The notes below the pieces were generated by a model. The model was not told where the DNA came from. It did no database searches and worked only from the letters and a program-made list of their open reading frames with translations. Positions 1 through 6,418 of a stretch of DNA of 21,577 nucleotides are shown here, piece by piece. Within the stretch, counting starts at the first letter, position 1, and each line of letters begins with the position of its first letter. The stretch covers positions 1-21,577 of the IMG/VR virus record IMGVR_UViG_3300021085_000262. The stretch is one strand, 5' to 3'. The DNA is from a virus. The translations under genes were made by a program, and so were the position numbers.

Positions 1-93
1 CCCCCAGAGCAGGGAGCGCGGATAGCCAAGGGCATGGTGTGCCTGCTTCACTATCATCAATTTCACTATCATCGCGAGCGTAGCGAGCGGTGT

Positions 94-128
94 GCGCGAA
101 CCACGAACCGAGGATCACGAATCATGAC
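94..128. repeat. heptamer repeat array A
   Basis: Five consecutive 7-base units: GCGCGAA, CCACGAA, CCGAGGA, TCACGAA, TCATGAC. The third unit supplies a Shine-Dalgarno-like GAGGA and the last supplies the ATG at 124. Related arrays occur at 1590, 2170, 9792, 11517, 13126 and 16022. The register is read directly; any function is inference. Confidence 0.6.
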
Positions 129-291
129 TCGTCAAGATATATCAAGAAACATCAAGCTATACACCTTAATCAGCCTGTCAAAAATCTTTGAGCTCGCAGG
201 TAAGTTCTGCCTGAAAGCCAACACATTCTTCTTCAAGTGCGATATCTGGTGCACAGCCAAATCAGCAAAATACAGGAGAGTATTCATATGA
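124..291 (+). CDS. hypothetical 55-aa protein
   Basis: I do not recognise this protein. The frame is open upstream to an ATG at 34, but the ATG at 124 is preceded by GAGGA at good spacing, so I prefer it. The product is basic, with three cysteines in its second half. Its stop overlaps the next start in an ATATGA junction (288-291), the coupling used by most genes that follow. The first 123 bases of the window hold no other gene I can support. Confidence 0.4.
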   Translation: MTRQDISRNIKLYTLISLSKIFELAGKFCLKANTFFFKCDIWCTAKSAKYRRVFI

Positions 292-536
292 CTGACTACT
301 ACCAAGAATTCCCGTTCAACGAACTACGCACCCCGACCGGTGACTACTACAGCAACCGCTTTGAAATGGAGTTAGCAGGTTTTGAAGCAACCCAGATGTG
401 GTCAGTTGTCGAATCCGACGGCCAATACTCGTTCGGACCGCCACACCACATCGTCAACCTACTCGGGTACATCGCAACCGCCGAGCATCACGACGGCAAC
501 ACTTACTACCACGAGCCAAAAGAGGACCACAGCTGA
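288..536 (+). CDS. hypothetical 82-aa early protein
   Basis: The start at 288 follows AGGAGAG and overlaps the preceding stop. The product is acidic and rich in Tyr, His and Glu, with no membrane segment or signal peptide. The central stretch around MWSVVESDGQYSF looks like a compact folded domain. Function unknown. It begins a chain of small co-oriented genes typical of a phage early region. Confidence 0.7.
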   Translation: MTDYYQEFPFNELRTPTGDYYSNRFEMELAGFEATQMWSVVESDGQYSFGPPHHIVNLLGYIATAEHHDGNTYYHEPKEDHS

Positions 537-772
537 TGTATTACATAACTCAACCTGACAGCAGCTTCGCTTATATGGAAAAGACCTTGGGTAAGTTTGC
601 AGCCAAGCAAGCACGTTTCGCCCCTGACGGCACTGAGTACAGCGTTTATCGCAGCAAAGCAGCGTACCGAGAAGGTTTCGACTTCACCAGTTATGAGCTG
701 CGTGACGGCAAACTCAAAAAATCCAAAGCCCAACCCATCGTAGAACTTAACCGATTACTCCTTGGAGGCTAA
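536..772 (+). CDS. hypothetical 78-aa early protein
   Basis: The start at 536 shares one base with the previous stop (TGATG) and has AGAGGA upstream. The product is basic (many Lys and Arg), soluble and without a recognised domain. The closing sequence is RLLLGG. Tight coupling to both neighbours supports a real gene. Confidence 0.68.
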   Translation: MYYITQPDSSFAYMEKTLGKFAAKQARFAPDGTEYSVYRSKAAYREGFDFTSYELRDGKLKKSKAQPIVELNRLLLGG

Positions 773-774
773 TC

Positions 775-963
775 ATGCGCTTCGTCACATACAAACACGA
801 CCTAGACCTGGTCAAACAAGCCATCGCGTCACTGCACGTCGATCTCAAAGACAACCAGGTACATGAAGTTGCAGACCTTTTGCAATATGTACCAACAGAA
901 ATCCTCAAGTCCTACATCATCGATGCGGATCTTCAAGAATTCTGGGAGGACAAACGATCTTGA
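775..963 (+). CDS. hypothetical 62-aa early protein
   Basis: A strong SD (TTGGAGG) lies 7 bases before the ATG. The small protein is probably mostly helical (LVKQAIASLHVDL, VADLLQYVPTEIL). No known family recognised. Its end overlaps the TTG start of the next gene. Confidence 0.65.
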   Translation: MRFVTYKHDLDLVKQAIASLHVDLKDNQVHEVADLLQYVPTEILKSYIIDADLQEFWEDKRS

Positions 964-1157
964 GAGCCGTGTATCGATACACCATCACAGACAGAGCAAT
1001 TGCATTACTTAACGGCGGCTATCGTGAAGACGAAGTCGTCTCCAACTTAACTGTCGAGTTCACCTTCGACGAATTCCAACTCGAAGACTTACCCAAGCTA
1101 GTAAGTCTTATCAACCAGAAAAGGATCAAAGCCAATGACAAGCAAGGAAGCTCATAA
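960..1157 (+). CDS. hypothetical 65-aa early protein, TTG start
   Basis: The frame has no usable ATG. The TTG at 960 sits nine bases after GGGAGGA and overlaps the preceding TGA (TTGA), so it is the likely start; a GTG at 969 is the alternative. The product is acidic in its middle, with a run of alternating Phe/Asp/Glu. It overlaps the next gene by 23 bases. Function unknown. Confidence 0.6.
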   Translation: MRAVYRYTITDRAIALLNGGYREDEVVSNLTVEFTFDEFQLEDLPKLVSLINQKRIKANDKQGSS

Positions 1158-1332
1158 CATCCGAACGCAGCTGTATGTGTCATCGCAGCTAATCGCAAAC
1201 CTGTATGACGACTGCCCAGAGTCCATCTGCATCAATCTAGCCGCCGACAAAATCGACGACGTTATAAACCTAACAAACATGTTCCTAGACGGAATGATCT
1301 TCGACGACGACAAACAGAGTATCAGCCGATGA
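1135..1332 (+). CDS. hypothetical 65-aa early protein
   Basis: AAAGGATC lies upstream of the ATG. The small acidic protein has two cysteines (CPESIC). Its last third is rich in Asp/Ile/Leu and somewhat resembles the preceding product (acidic, hydrophobic C-terminal half). No family recognised. Confidence 0.62.
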   Translation: MTSKEAHNIRTQLYVSSQLIANLYDDCPESICINLAADKIDDVINLTNMFLDGMIFDDDKQSISR

Positions 1333-1481
1333 ACCATAACTACATAGTTACTTGGCGCATCGAGCTTACCGCTGCAACACCTCGCGAAGCAGCTAAACAA
1401 GCCCGTGAAATGCAACTCGATCCAGAAAGTACTGCCACTGTTTTCGAAATAGCCATCGACGTAGATGTTAATGAGGACTAA
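1329..1481 (+). CDS. small conserved hypothetical protein, 50 aa
   Basis: ATG at 1329 overlaps the preceding TGA (ATGA). Translation begins MNHNYIVTWRIEL and continues through PREAAKQAREMQLDPESTATVFEI, then ends in an acidic tail. The pattern (strand, AA-rich helix, DPxSxATVFxI strand) resembles a small family found in bacteria and their phages, usually listed as hypothetical. I infer a beta-alpha-beta mini-fold; the function is unknown. Confidence 0.6.
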   Translation: MNHNYIVTWRIELTAATPREAAKQAREMQLDPESTATVFEIAIDVDVNED

Positions 1482-1483
1482 CC

Positions 1484-1609
1484 ATGATGCCTTACCCCTT
1501 TGATTGCCCCAAGTGCGGCCAGCGCTATTGGGAAGAGCAATCAGTGGTCTACAACAAAGACTACGACGACACTATTTGCTGGCAATGTGACGAGGAACAC
1601 GAATCATGA
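1484..1609 (+). CDS. zinc-ribbon-like 41-aa protein
   Basis: Starts at the first of two ATGs (1484, 1487). It contains two CxxC knuckles, C8-P-K-C11 and C32-W-Q-C35, separated by about 20 residues: a minimal zinc ribbon. Such small zinc proteins in phage early regions can bind nucleic acid or host proteins, but which applies here cannot be told. The stop overlaps the next ATG. Confidence 0.6.
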   Translation: MMPYPFDCPKCGQRYWEEQSVVYNKDYDDTICWQCDEEHES

Positions 1610-1631
1610 ACAACGAATCACGCACCATCAA
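1590..1631. repeat. heptamer repeat array B
   Basis: Consecutive 7-base units: ACGAGGA, ACACGAA, TCATGAA, CAACGAA, TCACGCA, CCATCAA. The array spans the stop of the zinc-ribbon gene and the SD and start (1606) of the next gene. Its last two units are degenerate. Confidence 0.55.
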
Positions 1632-1800
1632 GACTGAGCATGACGTTATGGTCACTCTGCTTTCTTACTTACATCACCACTATTTAAAAGTCAGTGAGAC
1701 AGACGAAGCCCACGTAACCATATCTGTTGACCCCGTAGAACTAACGCAATGCATCGCTGTGCTAGCACGCGCCCAAACAATGAGGAGCATCCAGCCATGA
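1606..1800 (+). CDS. hypothetical 64-aa early protein
   Basis: The ATG at 1606 follows GAGGA within a heptamer array. The product has a His-rich stretch (SYLHHHYLKV) and no recognised domain. It is coupled to both neighbours by ATGA overlaps. Function unknown. Confidence 0.62.
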   Translation: MNNESRTIKTEHDVMVTLLSYLHHHYLKVSETDEAHVTISVDPVELTQCIAVLARAQTMRSIQP

Positions 1801-2021
1801 TTTATCCAGTCCCAGACATTAACGTAGGGCTTAGCCTAAGTCCGCTTGAACTAAATTTCCTGCAAGTTGCAGTCGATCACCTTATCGACGTGCAACGCGA
1901 CGTAATTAAAGACTGCGCTAACCAATCCGAAGACTTAGACATAGAGCCTATCTACGAAGCAATTGAACGATTGCGCGCAGGTGTAGACCTCAAGCACTCG
2001 CTGGAGATATTTAACCCATGA
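1797..2021 (+). CDS. hypothetical 74-aa early protein
   Basis: The ATG at 1797 is preceded by TGAGGAG and overlaps the previous stop; an upstream in-frame start at 1749 lies inside the previous gene and is less likely. The protein is mostly helical and acidic, with a central helix beginning FLQVAVDHLIDV. No family recognised. Confidence 0.65.
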   Translation: MIYPVPDINVGLSLSPLELNFLQVAVDHLIDVQRDVIKDCANQSEDLDIEPIYEAIERLRAGVDLKHSLEIFNP

Positions 2022-2203
2022 GCAATAAAGACCAGGCGAGCAACGGTGCAGCAATGACCTTCGACCAAATAGGTAAAGAAATAGGTCTCACCCGCAACGG
2101 AGCAAAACACGTCTACATGCAAGCACTCAAGAAACTAGAAGGAGACAAACGCCTACAAGACTACGCTGACCACGAACCCCGAACCGAGGACAAAGAACCA
2201 TGA
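2018..2203 (+). CDS. sigma-region-4-like HTH protein, 61 aa
   Basis: Residues 13-42 read MTFDQIGKEIGLTRNGAKHV followed by YMQALKKLEG. This is the helix-turn-helix pattern of sigma70 region 4 (the -35-recognition helix family), where the usual text is like TLEEIGKxxGVTRERVRQI. No region 2 is present, so it cannot be a full sigma factor. By family resemblance it should bind DNA or the RNA polymerase flap, and so may redirect host transcription (inference). The start at 2018 overlaps the preceding stop; an internal ATG at 2054 lacks a good SD. Confidence 0.65.
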   Translation: MSNKDQASNGAAMTFDQIGKEIGLTRNGAKHVYMQALKKLEGDKRLQDYADHEPRTEDKEP

Positions 2204-2204
2204 G
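2170..2204. repeat. heptamer repeat array C
   Basis: Five units: CCACGAA, CCCCGAA, CCGAGGA, CAAAGAA, CCATGAG. As in array A, the CCGAGGA unit forms the SD, and the ATG of the last unit starts the next gene (2200). Confidence 0.6.
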
Positions 2205-2361
2205 CCGCATGCCATGCAGCATCACCGACGACCCATACAACGACTACTCAGACTACATCGAACAGAAAGGTGTCTACAAACCATACGTCGAACCAGACCC
2301 AGACGAGGCTTACGAAGAACAACGCCAGAAGGAGCTCGATGAATCAACCAAATCTGACTGA
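2200..2361 (+). CDS. hypothetical 53-aa acidic protein
   Basis: The start at 2200 has GAGGA upstream and an ATGA overlap. The product is very acidic and Tyr/Asp/Glu rich, with little predicted fold. Such acidic peptides can mimic DNA or bind host enzymes, but nothing here proves it. It overlaps the next gene by 23 bases. Confidence 0.6.
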   Translation: MSRMPCSITDDPYNDYSDYIEQKGVYKPYVEPDPDEAYEEQRQKELDESTKSD

Positions 2362-2485
2362 TGAGCAAATCATAGATTTGTTCGACACACACCCAAACCT
2401 ATTTCTCAGTGAAATAGCCACGTTAACCGGCAAAACAGTGCCCGAACTCAAGAAAATATTATTAGGGAGCAACAAATGGAATTAG
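2339..2485 (+). CDS. hypothetical 48-aa HTH-like protein
   Basis: A strong AAGGAG lies five bases before the ATG at 2339. Residues 23-41 (LSEIATLTGKTVPELKKIL) fit a short helix-turn-helix. DNA binding is inferred from this pattern only. It overlaps the next gene by ten bases. Confidence 0.58.
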   Translation: MNQPNLTDEQIIDLFDTHPNLFLSEIATLTGKTVPELKKILLGSNKWN

Positions 2486-2829
2486 TAGCACTTAACCAGT
2501 TCACTGGATCTCAAACTTTCACTCGCTGGACGCCAATCTCCAACAGTGTACTCACCGAAGGTGCATTATACGTAGCTGATCAAGCAGGTGCGTACTGGCT
2601 GTTCGACGCCATCCAAAGCCATCTTGACGAAACAAAAGCTGACTGGGCTCAAACAGTTCTTACTGTAAACGACGACGACAGCGCCGAGTTAGTCATGACA
2701 AATGGCAACAACGACCCACTCAGCTCGCAAAAAGTCCCGTTCACCGACTTCCCACAGAAACAAATCACGATTTGGTCGGTACGCAACGAGCTCAATGCTC
2801 ACACCCACATGCTGCCATCGGAGTACTAA
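2476..2829 (+). CDS. DUF6876-like protein
   Basis: The 117-aa product has NQFTGSQTFTRW near the N-terminus and VLTEGALYVADQAGAYWLFD around residues 25-44. Together these resemble the DUF6876 family (FTG...YTDG.KYLA..AGAYWL.D), found in phages and mobile elements. The family function is not known. SD GGGAGC is upstream of the ATG. It is soluble and about the usual length. Family assignment is from memory of the motif. Confidence 0.65.
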   Translation: MELVALNQFTGSQTFTRWTPISNSVLTEGALYVADQAGAYWLFDAIQSHLDETKADWAQTVLTVNDDDSAELVMTNGNNDPLSSQKVPFTDFPQKQITIWSVRNELNAHTHMLPSEY

Positions 2830-2831
2830 TT

Positions 2832-3077
2832 ATGGACAGTACGACACATAAAACCATTGCAGTAACAGCTGTCATGGAAACAGACCTCGTCACGTATATA
2901 AATGTTCCTATAAATGTTAACGATGACGACCTCTGGACATTTATACGCGATGGAAACATCGACGGTGGAGACATGGCAGAAGCTGGCAGCGGTGACTGGC
3001 GTTGGCAACAGCCCTACGAAACTGATTTCAGTGACTTGCATGATGACTATTCAAAGGAAGTTAAAAATTATGACTGA
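2832..3077 (+). CDS. hypothetical 81-aa early protein
   Basis: The ATG at 2832 has GGAG nine bases upstream. The product is strongly acidic. Its centre (DDDLWTFIRDGNIDGGDMAEAGSG) resembles the end of several small phage proteins of unknown function. No membrane segment. Confidence 0.6.
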   Translation: MDSTTHKTIAVTAVMETDLVTYINVPINVNDDDLWTFIRDGNIDGGDMAEAGSGDWRWQQPYETDFSDLHDDYSKEVKNYD

Positions 3078-3258
3078 CACAACCGTTCTACTTCAACCCG
3101 TGGGAATCGTCCACACACCCAAAGATCTAAACGAACTTGAATCCTATATCAATAAGTTCAGCAGCGGAGAACGTATGGTTGCCTTCACCTGCGCCTACAT
3201 GGCCTGGAACTTAGCCGCCAAACTTACCAACCCAGAAGGGAGGTCAGCTAATGACTGA
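3070..3258 (+). CDS. hypothetical 62-aa early protein
   Basis: The ATG at 3070 follows GGAAG and overlaps the preceding gene by eight bases. The product is moderately hydrophobic in its second half (MVAFTCAYMAWNLAAKL), which could be an amphipathic helix. No known family. Confidence 0.6.
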   Translation: MTDTTVLLQPVGIVHTPKDLNELESYINKFSSGERMVAFTCAYMAWNLAAKLTNPEGRSAND

Positions 3259-3604
3259 CATATATGCAAATGAGTTCATGGAAGCGTTCGCCCGACTAAT
3301 CAAGGAAACAACCGCAGAGGCACTGCTGATACACGACACTAAGCTCGAAGATCGAATCGATGACCTCGAATCGCAAGCCTCGGACCACGACGATCGCATC
3401 GAAGTCATCGATGGAGCTTTCACCGACGTAGAAGAGCACGGCGAACGTCTCGACAATATTGAGCTATTTGAAGAGCGGATCGAAACGCTAGAAAACCAAC
3501 TGCGACAAATAACTGATCTCGATAAACTTGTAGAAAGAAAAATTCAAGAAATGATCAGTCAGAATCGCCTCAAACTCTACGTTGCATCGCCACCGCCGCA
3601 ATAG
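3251..3604 (+). CDS. coiled-coil protein, 117 aa
   Basis: A GGGAGG SD lies just before the ATG. The N-terminal 30 residues are helical; from about residue 30 to 105 the sequence is rich in Glu, Asp, Arg and Leu with heptad spacing (LEDRIDDLESQASDHDDRIE, ERIETLENQLRQI). This is a long coiled coil, likely oligomeric. It is the last gene of the first early block; a promoter follows at once. Function unknown. Confidence 0.7.
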   Translation: MTDIYANEFMEAFARLIKETTAEALLIHDTKLEDRIDDLESQASDHDDRIEVIDGAFTDVEEHGERLDNIELFEERIETLENQLRQITDLDKLVERKIQEMISQNRLKLYVASPPPQ

Positions 3605-3607
3605 TAG

Positions 3608-3636
3608 TTGAACTAATATATTAGAATTAGTACTAT
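3608..3636 (+). promoter_or_regulatory. sigma70-like promoter with operator palindrome
   Basis: TTGAAC (3608-3613), a 17-base spacer, then TACTAT (3631-3636). The spacer contains the 12-base palindrome CTAATATATTAG (3613-3624). An imperfect ATATTAG-N5-CTAATAT element lies at 3618-3636 (12 of 14 arm bases match). It precedes the DUF3310/polymerase operon. The same palindrome recurs at 6378, 8919 and 11351. Confidence 0.6.
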
Positions 3637-3658
3637 TTCGCTGACTTAGGAGAGTACA

Positions 3659-3985
3659 ATGACTATAAACAAAGCGACACCCCAGGAATGGGACCGAGTA
3701 CGAATAAAAGTAAACCCTGATTATGTCGACCCATACGACATCCAACCTAACGACCCAGTTAACAGCCCTAGCCACTATAACTCTGGCGACATTGAGTGCA
3801 TTGATGCAATCGAAGCATCTATGTCACCCGAAGCATTCAAAGGGTATCTCAAAGGCAACGTAGAAAAGTACGTGTGGCGCATGTCTTACAAAGGCAAGCC
3901 GGTAGAAGATCTACGCAAAGCACGTTTCTACCTCGACCGACTCATCTCGACAGAACTAGGCGAGCCGTCAGTGAAAAAGTCATGA
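3659..3985 (+). CDS. DUF3310 family phage protein
   Basis: The 108-aa protein contains PVNSPSHYNSGDIECIDAIE (about residues 32-51) and GNVEKYVWRMSYKGKPVEDL, followed by RKARFYLDRLI. These are the hallmarks of DUF3310 (PF11753), small proteins common in phage replication regions. They are sometimes labelled nucleotide kinases, without strong evidence. AGGAGAG precedes the ATG. It heads the operon that carries the DNA polymerase. Confidence 0.85.
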   Translation: MTINKATPQEWDRVRIKVNPDYVDPYDIQPNDPVNSPSHYNSGDIECIDAIEASMSPEAFKGYLKGNVEKYVWRMSYKGKPVEDLRKARFYLDRLISTELGEPSVKKS

Positions 3986-4197
3986 CCACACCCTTCACTG
4001 ATGTAGATGCAGCAGTTGAAGAAGGTCATTTCATACAAAACACACTAAACAAGACCGCGTACCTAGTATGTGACGTTCACCGTGATATCTATGTACTTAC
4101 TGAGGATCAGTACGCCCATAAAAAGTGGGCTGATCACACAGTACTAGAGATATTTCATCCAGGAGGATGCAATGGAGACGAAAGAGTACCTCGATAG
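3982..4197 (+). CDS. hypothetical 71-aa protein
   Basis: The ATG at 3982 overlaps the preceding stop (ATGA). There is no good SD, so expression probably depends on coupling. It is soluble, with a middle segment of likely beta strands (TAYLVCDVHRDIYVLTEDQY). Unknown function. Confidence 0.58.
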   Translation: MTTPFTDVDAAVEEGHFIQNTLNKTAYLVCDVHRDIYVLTEDQYAHKKWADHTVLEIFHPGGCNGDERVPR

Positions 4198-4378
4198 CCT
4201 GTCTAGCCTCAAAGACGACCAAATACACCCCGAGTTCCATACCTTTACTACTGTATGGATGAAGTCGCGAATGCCCGAACGATATGCAGAGCTCATGTCT
4301 CAATACCGAGCCATTGAAGGCGAAATCTACGCGCAATACCAATGCGACGATGCTAATTCACCGGAGATACCATTCTAA
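4172..4378 (+). CDS. hypothetical 68-aa protein
   Basis: A near-perfect SD (AGGAGG) precedes the ATG at 4172, inside the end of the previous gene. The protein is helical and acidic. Its stop and the polymerase start share one base (TAATG), so the two are probably co-translated. Unknown function. Confidence 0.65.
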   Translation: METKEYLDSLSSLKDDQIHPEFHTFTTVWMKSRMPERYAELMSQYRAIEGEIYAQYQCDDANSPEIPF

Positions 4379-6183
4379 TGTTAGTTACCCTGGACTTTGA
4401 GACGTACTTCGACACCAAAGTGTCGTTGTCAAAGCTAACGACTATGGACTATGTCCGACACGAGAAATTCAAAGTGTGGGGCGTAGGCATCAAAATTGAT
4501 GACGGACCCACTGAATGGTTTGGTGAAGACGAAGCAGAAGTCGCCATCAGCGAGATTGACTGGAGACAAGCGACAGTCATCTGCCACAACACACCATTCG
4601 ATGGTTATATTTTAACCAGGTACTACCGCGTCACCCCCGCGTACTACATTGACACCGCAGCAATGAGCCGTGGCTTATTCCCTGGTCAATCAGCTCGTCT
4701 CAAAGACTGTGCAATCCGTTGCTTTCCAGACGACGAAACTATGCGCAAAGGTGACGAGCTCATCGATGCTAAAGGTATCTATGATCTTGACCCCGAAACT
4801 GAGCAAGCCCTGGGAGGCTACTGCATCCAGGACGTTGACCTCACCTGGGCGCTATACCAGCAGATGATTGATCAGATGCCCCAATCAGAAATGGACATCA
4901 TCGATCTAACCTGTCGTATGTTCTGCGAACCAAAGCTGACCGTGGACCTCGATTCACTCATCGCGTTCCGTGATGATCAGATCGCAGCTAGTGAAAAAGC
5001 GATCAATGATGCAGGTATTGATCGGAAAATCCTCAGTTCTAATCAGCAGTTTGCTGAGTATATAAAGACTGACCTGGGCCTGGTGCCACCCACTAAGCGC
5101 AGCCCAACCACAGGCAAAGACATTCCTGCCCTTGGTAAAAACGACAAGGCATTCACCCAAATGCAGAGAATGTACCCAGAACACGAACCTATCTGGGCAG
5201 CACGCAAAGCAGTTAAGAGTCGAATCAACGAGACTAGAGCTCAACGCTTCATCGATGCAGCTCACGACGACGGCACCATCTCAGTCCCGCTGCGCTATTA
5301 CGCTGCACACACCGGACGGTTTGGTGGGACAGAAAAAATCAACATGCAGAACATGCCTCGCAACTCCCCACTACGCAAAGCACTGTATGCACCCAAAGGT
5401 CAGCTCGTATTCGTAGCTGACTTATCAAACATTGAAGCACGTATGCTTGCCTGGCTTGCAGATGAAGATGACTTACTCGAGCAGTTCCGCAACGGCGACG
5501 ACATCTACAGCAACCTGGCAACAAAAATCTATGGCAGACCCATCAATAAGACAGATGACCCAACAGAACGATTCGTTGGTAAGACAGCTGTCCTTGGTCT
5601 TGGGTATGGCATGGGTGCAGCAAAGTTCCAATCAACCCTGGAAGCGGGTGCGATGGGACCACCAATGAAGTTCACCACTGAAGAAGCCTTTGACGTAGTC
5701 AATACATACCGCAGTACGTATTCAGGTGTACAACTTCTTTGGAGCAAGCTCGAGCTTAAATTAGCTAACACTATTAACCCAAGTTACGACGAGCACTGGC
5801 ATGGCCTCCGTTTCCACCGCGGCAAGATTCATCTGCCCAACGGTATGGCTCTGCACTACAACAACCTCCGGTACGAGGGAGGTCAGCTTACCTACGACTC
5901 ACGAGCAACGGAGTCTACATGGGGTGGGCGCATCACAGAAAATGTGGTGCAAGCGCTATCTAGGATCATCGTCACAGATTCTATGTTGCGTATACAACAA
6001 GACGCATCTCTTGATGCACAAGTCGTTCTGACTGTCCACGATGAAATCGTATTAATTAGCCAAGCTAATAACCCCGATGCTACAATGGGAAAGCTTATAG
6101 CACACATGTGCCAACCGCCTTCGTGGGCAAAAGATATACCCCTCGACGCGGAGGGTGGTTATGACTTTAGTTACAGTAAATGA
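4378..6183 (+). CDS. family A DNA polymerase with 3'-5' exonuclease
   Basis: The 601-aa replicative polymerase copies phage DNA and proofreads. The N-terminal exonuclease has D6-F-E8, H70-N71-T-P-F-D75 and Y148-C-I-Q-D152, the three DnaQ-like metal-site motifs. The polymerase domain has motif A D348-L-S-N-I-E-A-R355, motif B K402-x3-L-x3-Y410-G, and motif C H554-D-E556. All catalytic residues are present, and the length fits phage polymerases lacking the 5'-3' nuclease domain. It is coupled to the upstream small gene and overlaps the CsrA-like gene (ATGA). Primase-helicase and nucleases follow, so this is the core of a self-encoded replisome. Confidence 0.95.
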   Translation: MLVTLDFETYFDTKVSLSKLTTMDYVRHEKFKVWGVGIKIDDGPTEWFGEDEAEVAISEIDWRQATVICHNTPFDGYILTRYYRVTPAYYIDTAAMSRGLFPGQSARLKDCAIRCFPDDETMRKGDELIDAKGIYDLDPETEQALGGYCIQDVDLTWALYQQMIDQMPQSEMDIIDLTCRMFCEPKLTVDLDSLIAFRDDQIAASEKAINDAGIDRKILSSNQQFAEYIKTDLGLVPPTKRSPTTGKDIPALGKNDKAFTQMQRMYPEHEPIWAARKAVKSRINETRAQRFIDAAHDDGTISVPLRYYAAHTGRFGGTEKINMQNMPRNSPLRKALYAPKGQLVFVADLSNIEARMLAWLADEDDLLEQFRNGDDIYSNLATKIYGRPINKTDDPTERFVGKTAVLGLGYGMGAAKFQSTLEAGAMGPPMKFTTEEAFDVVNTYRSTYSGVQLLWSKLELKLANTINPSYDEHWHGLRFHRGKIHLPNGMALHYNNLRYEGGQLTYDSRATESTWGGRITENVVQALSRIIVTDSMLRIQQDASLDAQVVLTVHDEIVLISQANNPDATMGKLIAHMCQPPSWAKDIPLDAEGGYDFSYSK

Positions 6184-6377
6184 CATCAATGCCGCGACTA
6201 GTACTAACAAGGAAACTCAACGAGAAAATCATCCTTCATGATGATGACGGTGTTCTTGCTGAAGTAAAGATATCAAAAGTCGATAGGAATCAGGTCCGTC
6301 TTACATTTGAAGCGGACGAAAGCATCAAAATTGATCGACAAGAAATATTTAATAAGAACGCCGATCCTACTAAATAG
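6180..6377 (+). CDS. csrA: CsrA/RsmA-like RNA-binding regulator
   Basis: The 65-aa protein (or 62 aa from the ATG at 6189) contains RLVLTRKLNEKIIL, VKISKVDRNQVRLTFEA and IKIDRQEIF. These align along the full length with CsrA (LILTRRVGETLMIG..., V-KGNQVRIGV-AP, V-VHREEIY). The two residues most important for RNA binding in E. coli CsrA, L4 and R44, correspond to L9 and R53 here and are conserved. CsrA dimers bind GGA in RNA loops and usually block ribosome access or change mRNA stability. The gene lies between DNA polymerase (4-base overlap) and the primase-helicase. I infer control of phage or host translation during infection. The C-terminal tail is short. Confidence 0.85.
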   Translation: MTSMPRLVLTRKLNEKIILHDDDGVLAEVKISKVDRNQVRLTFEADESIKIDRQEIFNKNADPTK

Positions 6378-6396
6378 ATATTAGTCATGCTAATAT
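6378..6396 (+). promoter_or_regulatory. operator palindrome and extended -10 promoter
   Basis: ATATTAG-TCATG-CTAATAT: seven-base perfect arms with a five-base spacer. TGC followed by TAATAT (6388-6396) forms an extended -10 inside the right arm; the -35 region is weak. It lies in the only gap between the CsrA-like gene and the primase-helicase gene. Confidence 0.6.
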
Positions 6397-6401
6397 AAGC
6401 T

Positions 6402-6417
6402 GCTCTGTAGGAGGAGC
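6402..6417 (+). promoter_or_regulatory. small GGA-loop hairpin over the primase-helicase SD
   Basis: GCUC pairs with GAGC, leaving the loop UGUAGGAG, so the SD AGGAGG is partly in the loop and partly in the stem. GGA in a hairpin loop is the preferred CsrA target. A CsrA-like gene ends 25 bases upstream. The stem is only 4 bp, so this is suggestive rather than proven. Confidence 0.35.
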
Positions 6418-6418
6418 C

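Noticed and set aside
33-43. CATGGTGTGCC shared by the left edge and 16486-16496 as an att core
   Set aside because: Eleven identical bases only; the match may be part of the GTGTGCC element family and does not prove an att site.
65-90. Short GCGAGCG direct/inverted repeat near the left edge
   Set aside because: Only seven bases repeated twice with a two-base gap; too short and edge-placed to interpret.
34-123. Longer N-terminus for the first gene from the ATG at 34
   Set aside because: No SD is seen before 34, and the ATG at 124 has GAGGA and the junction pattern used by later genes.
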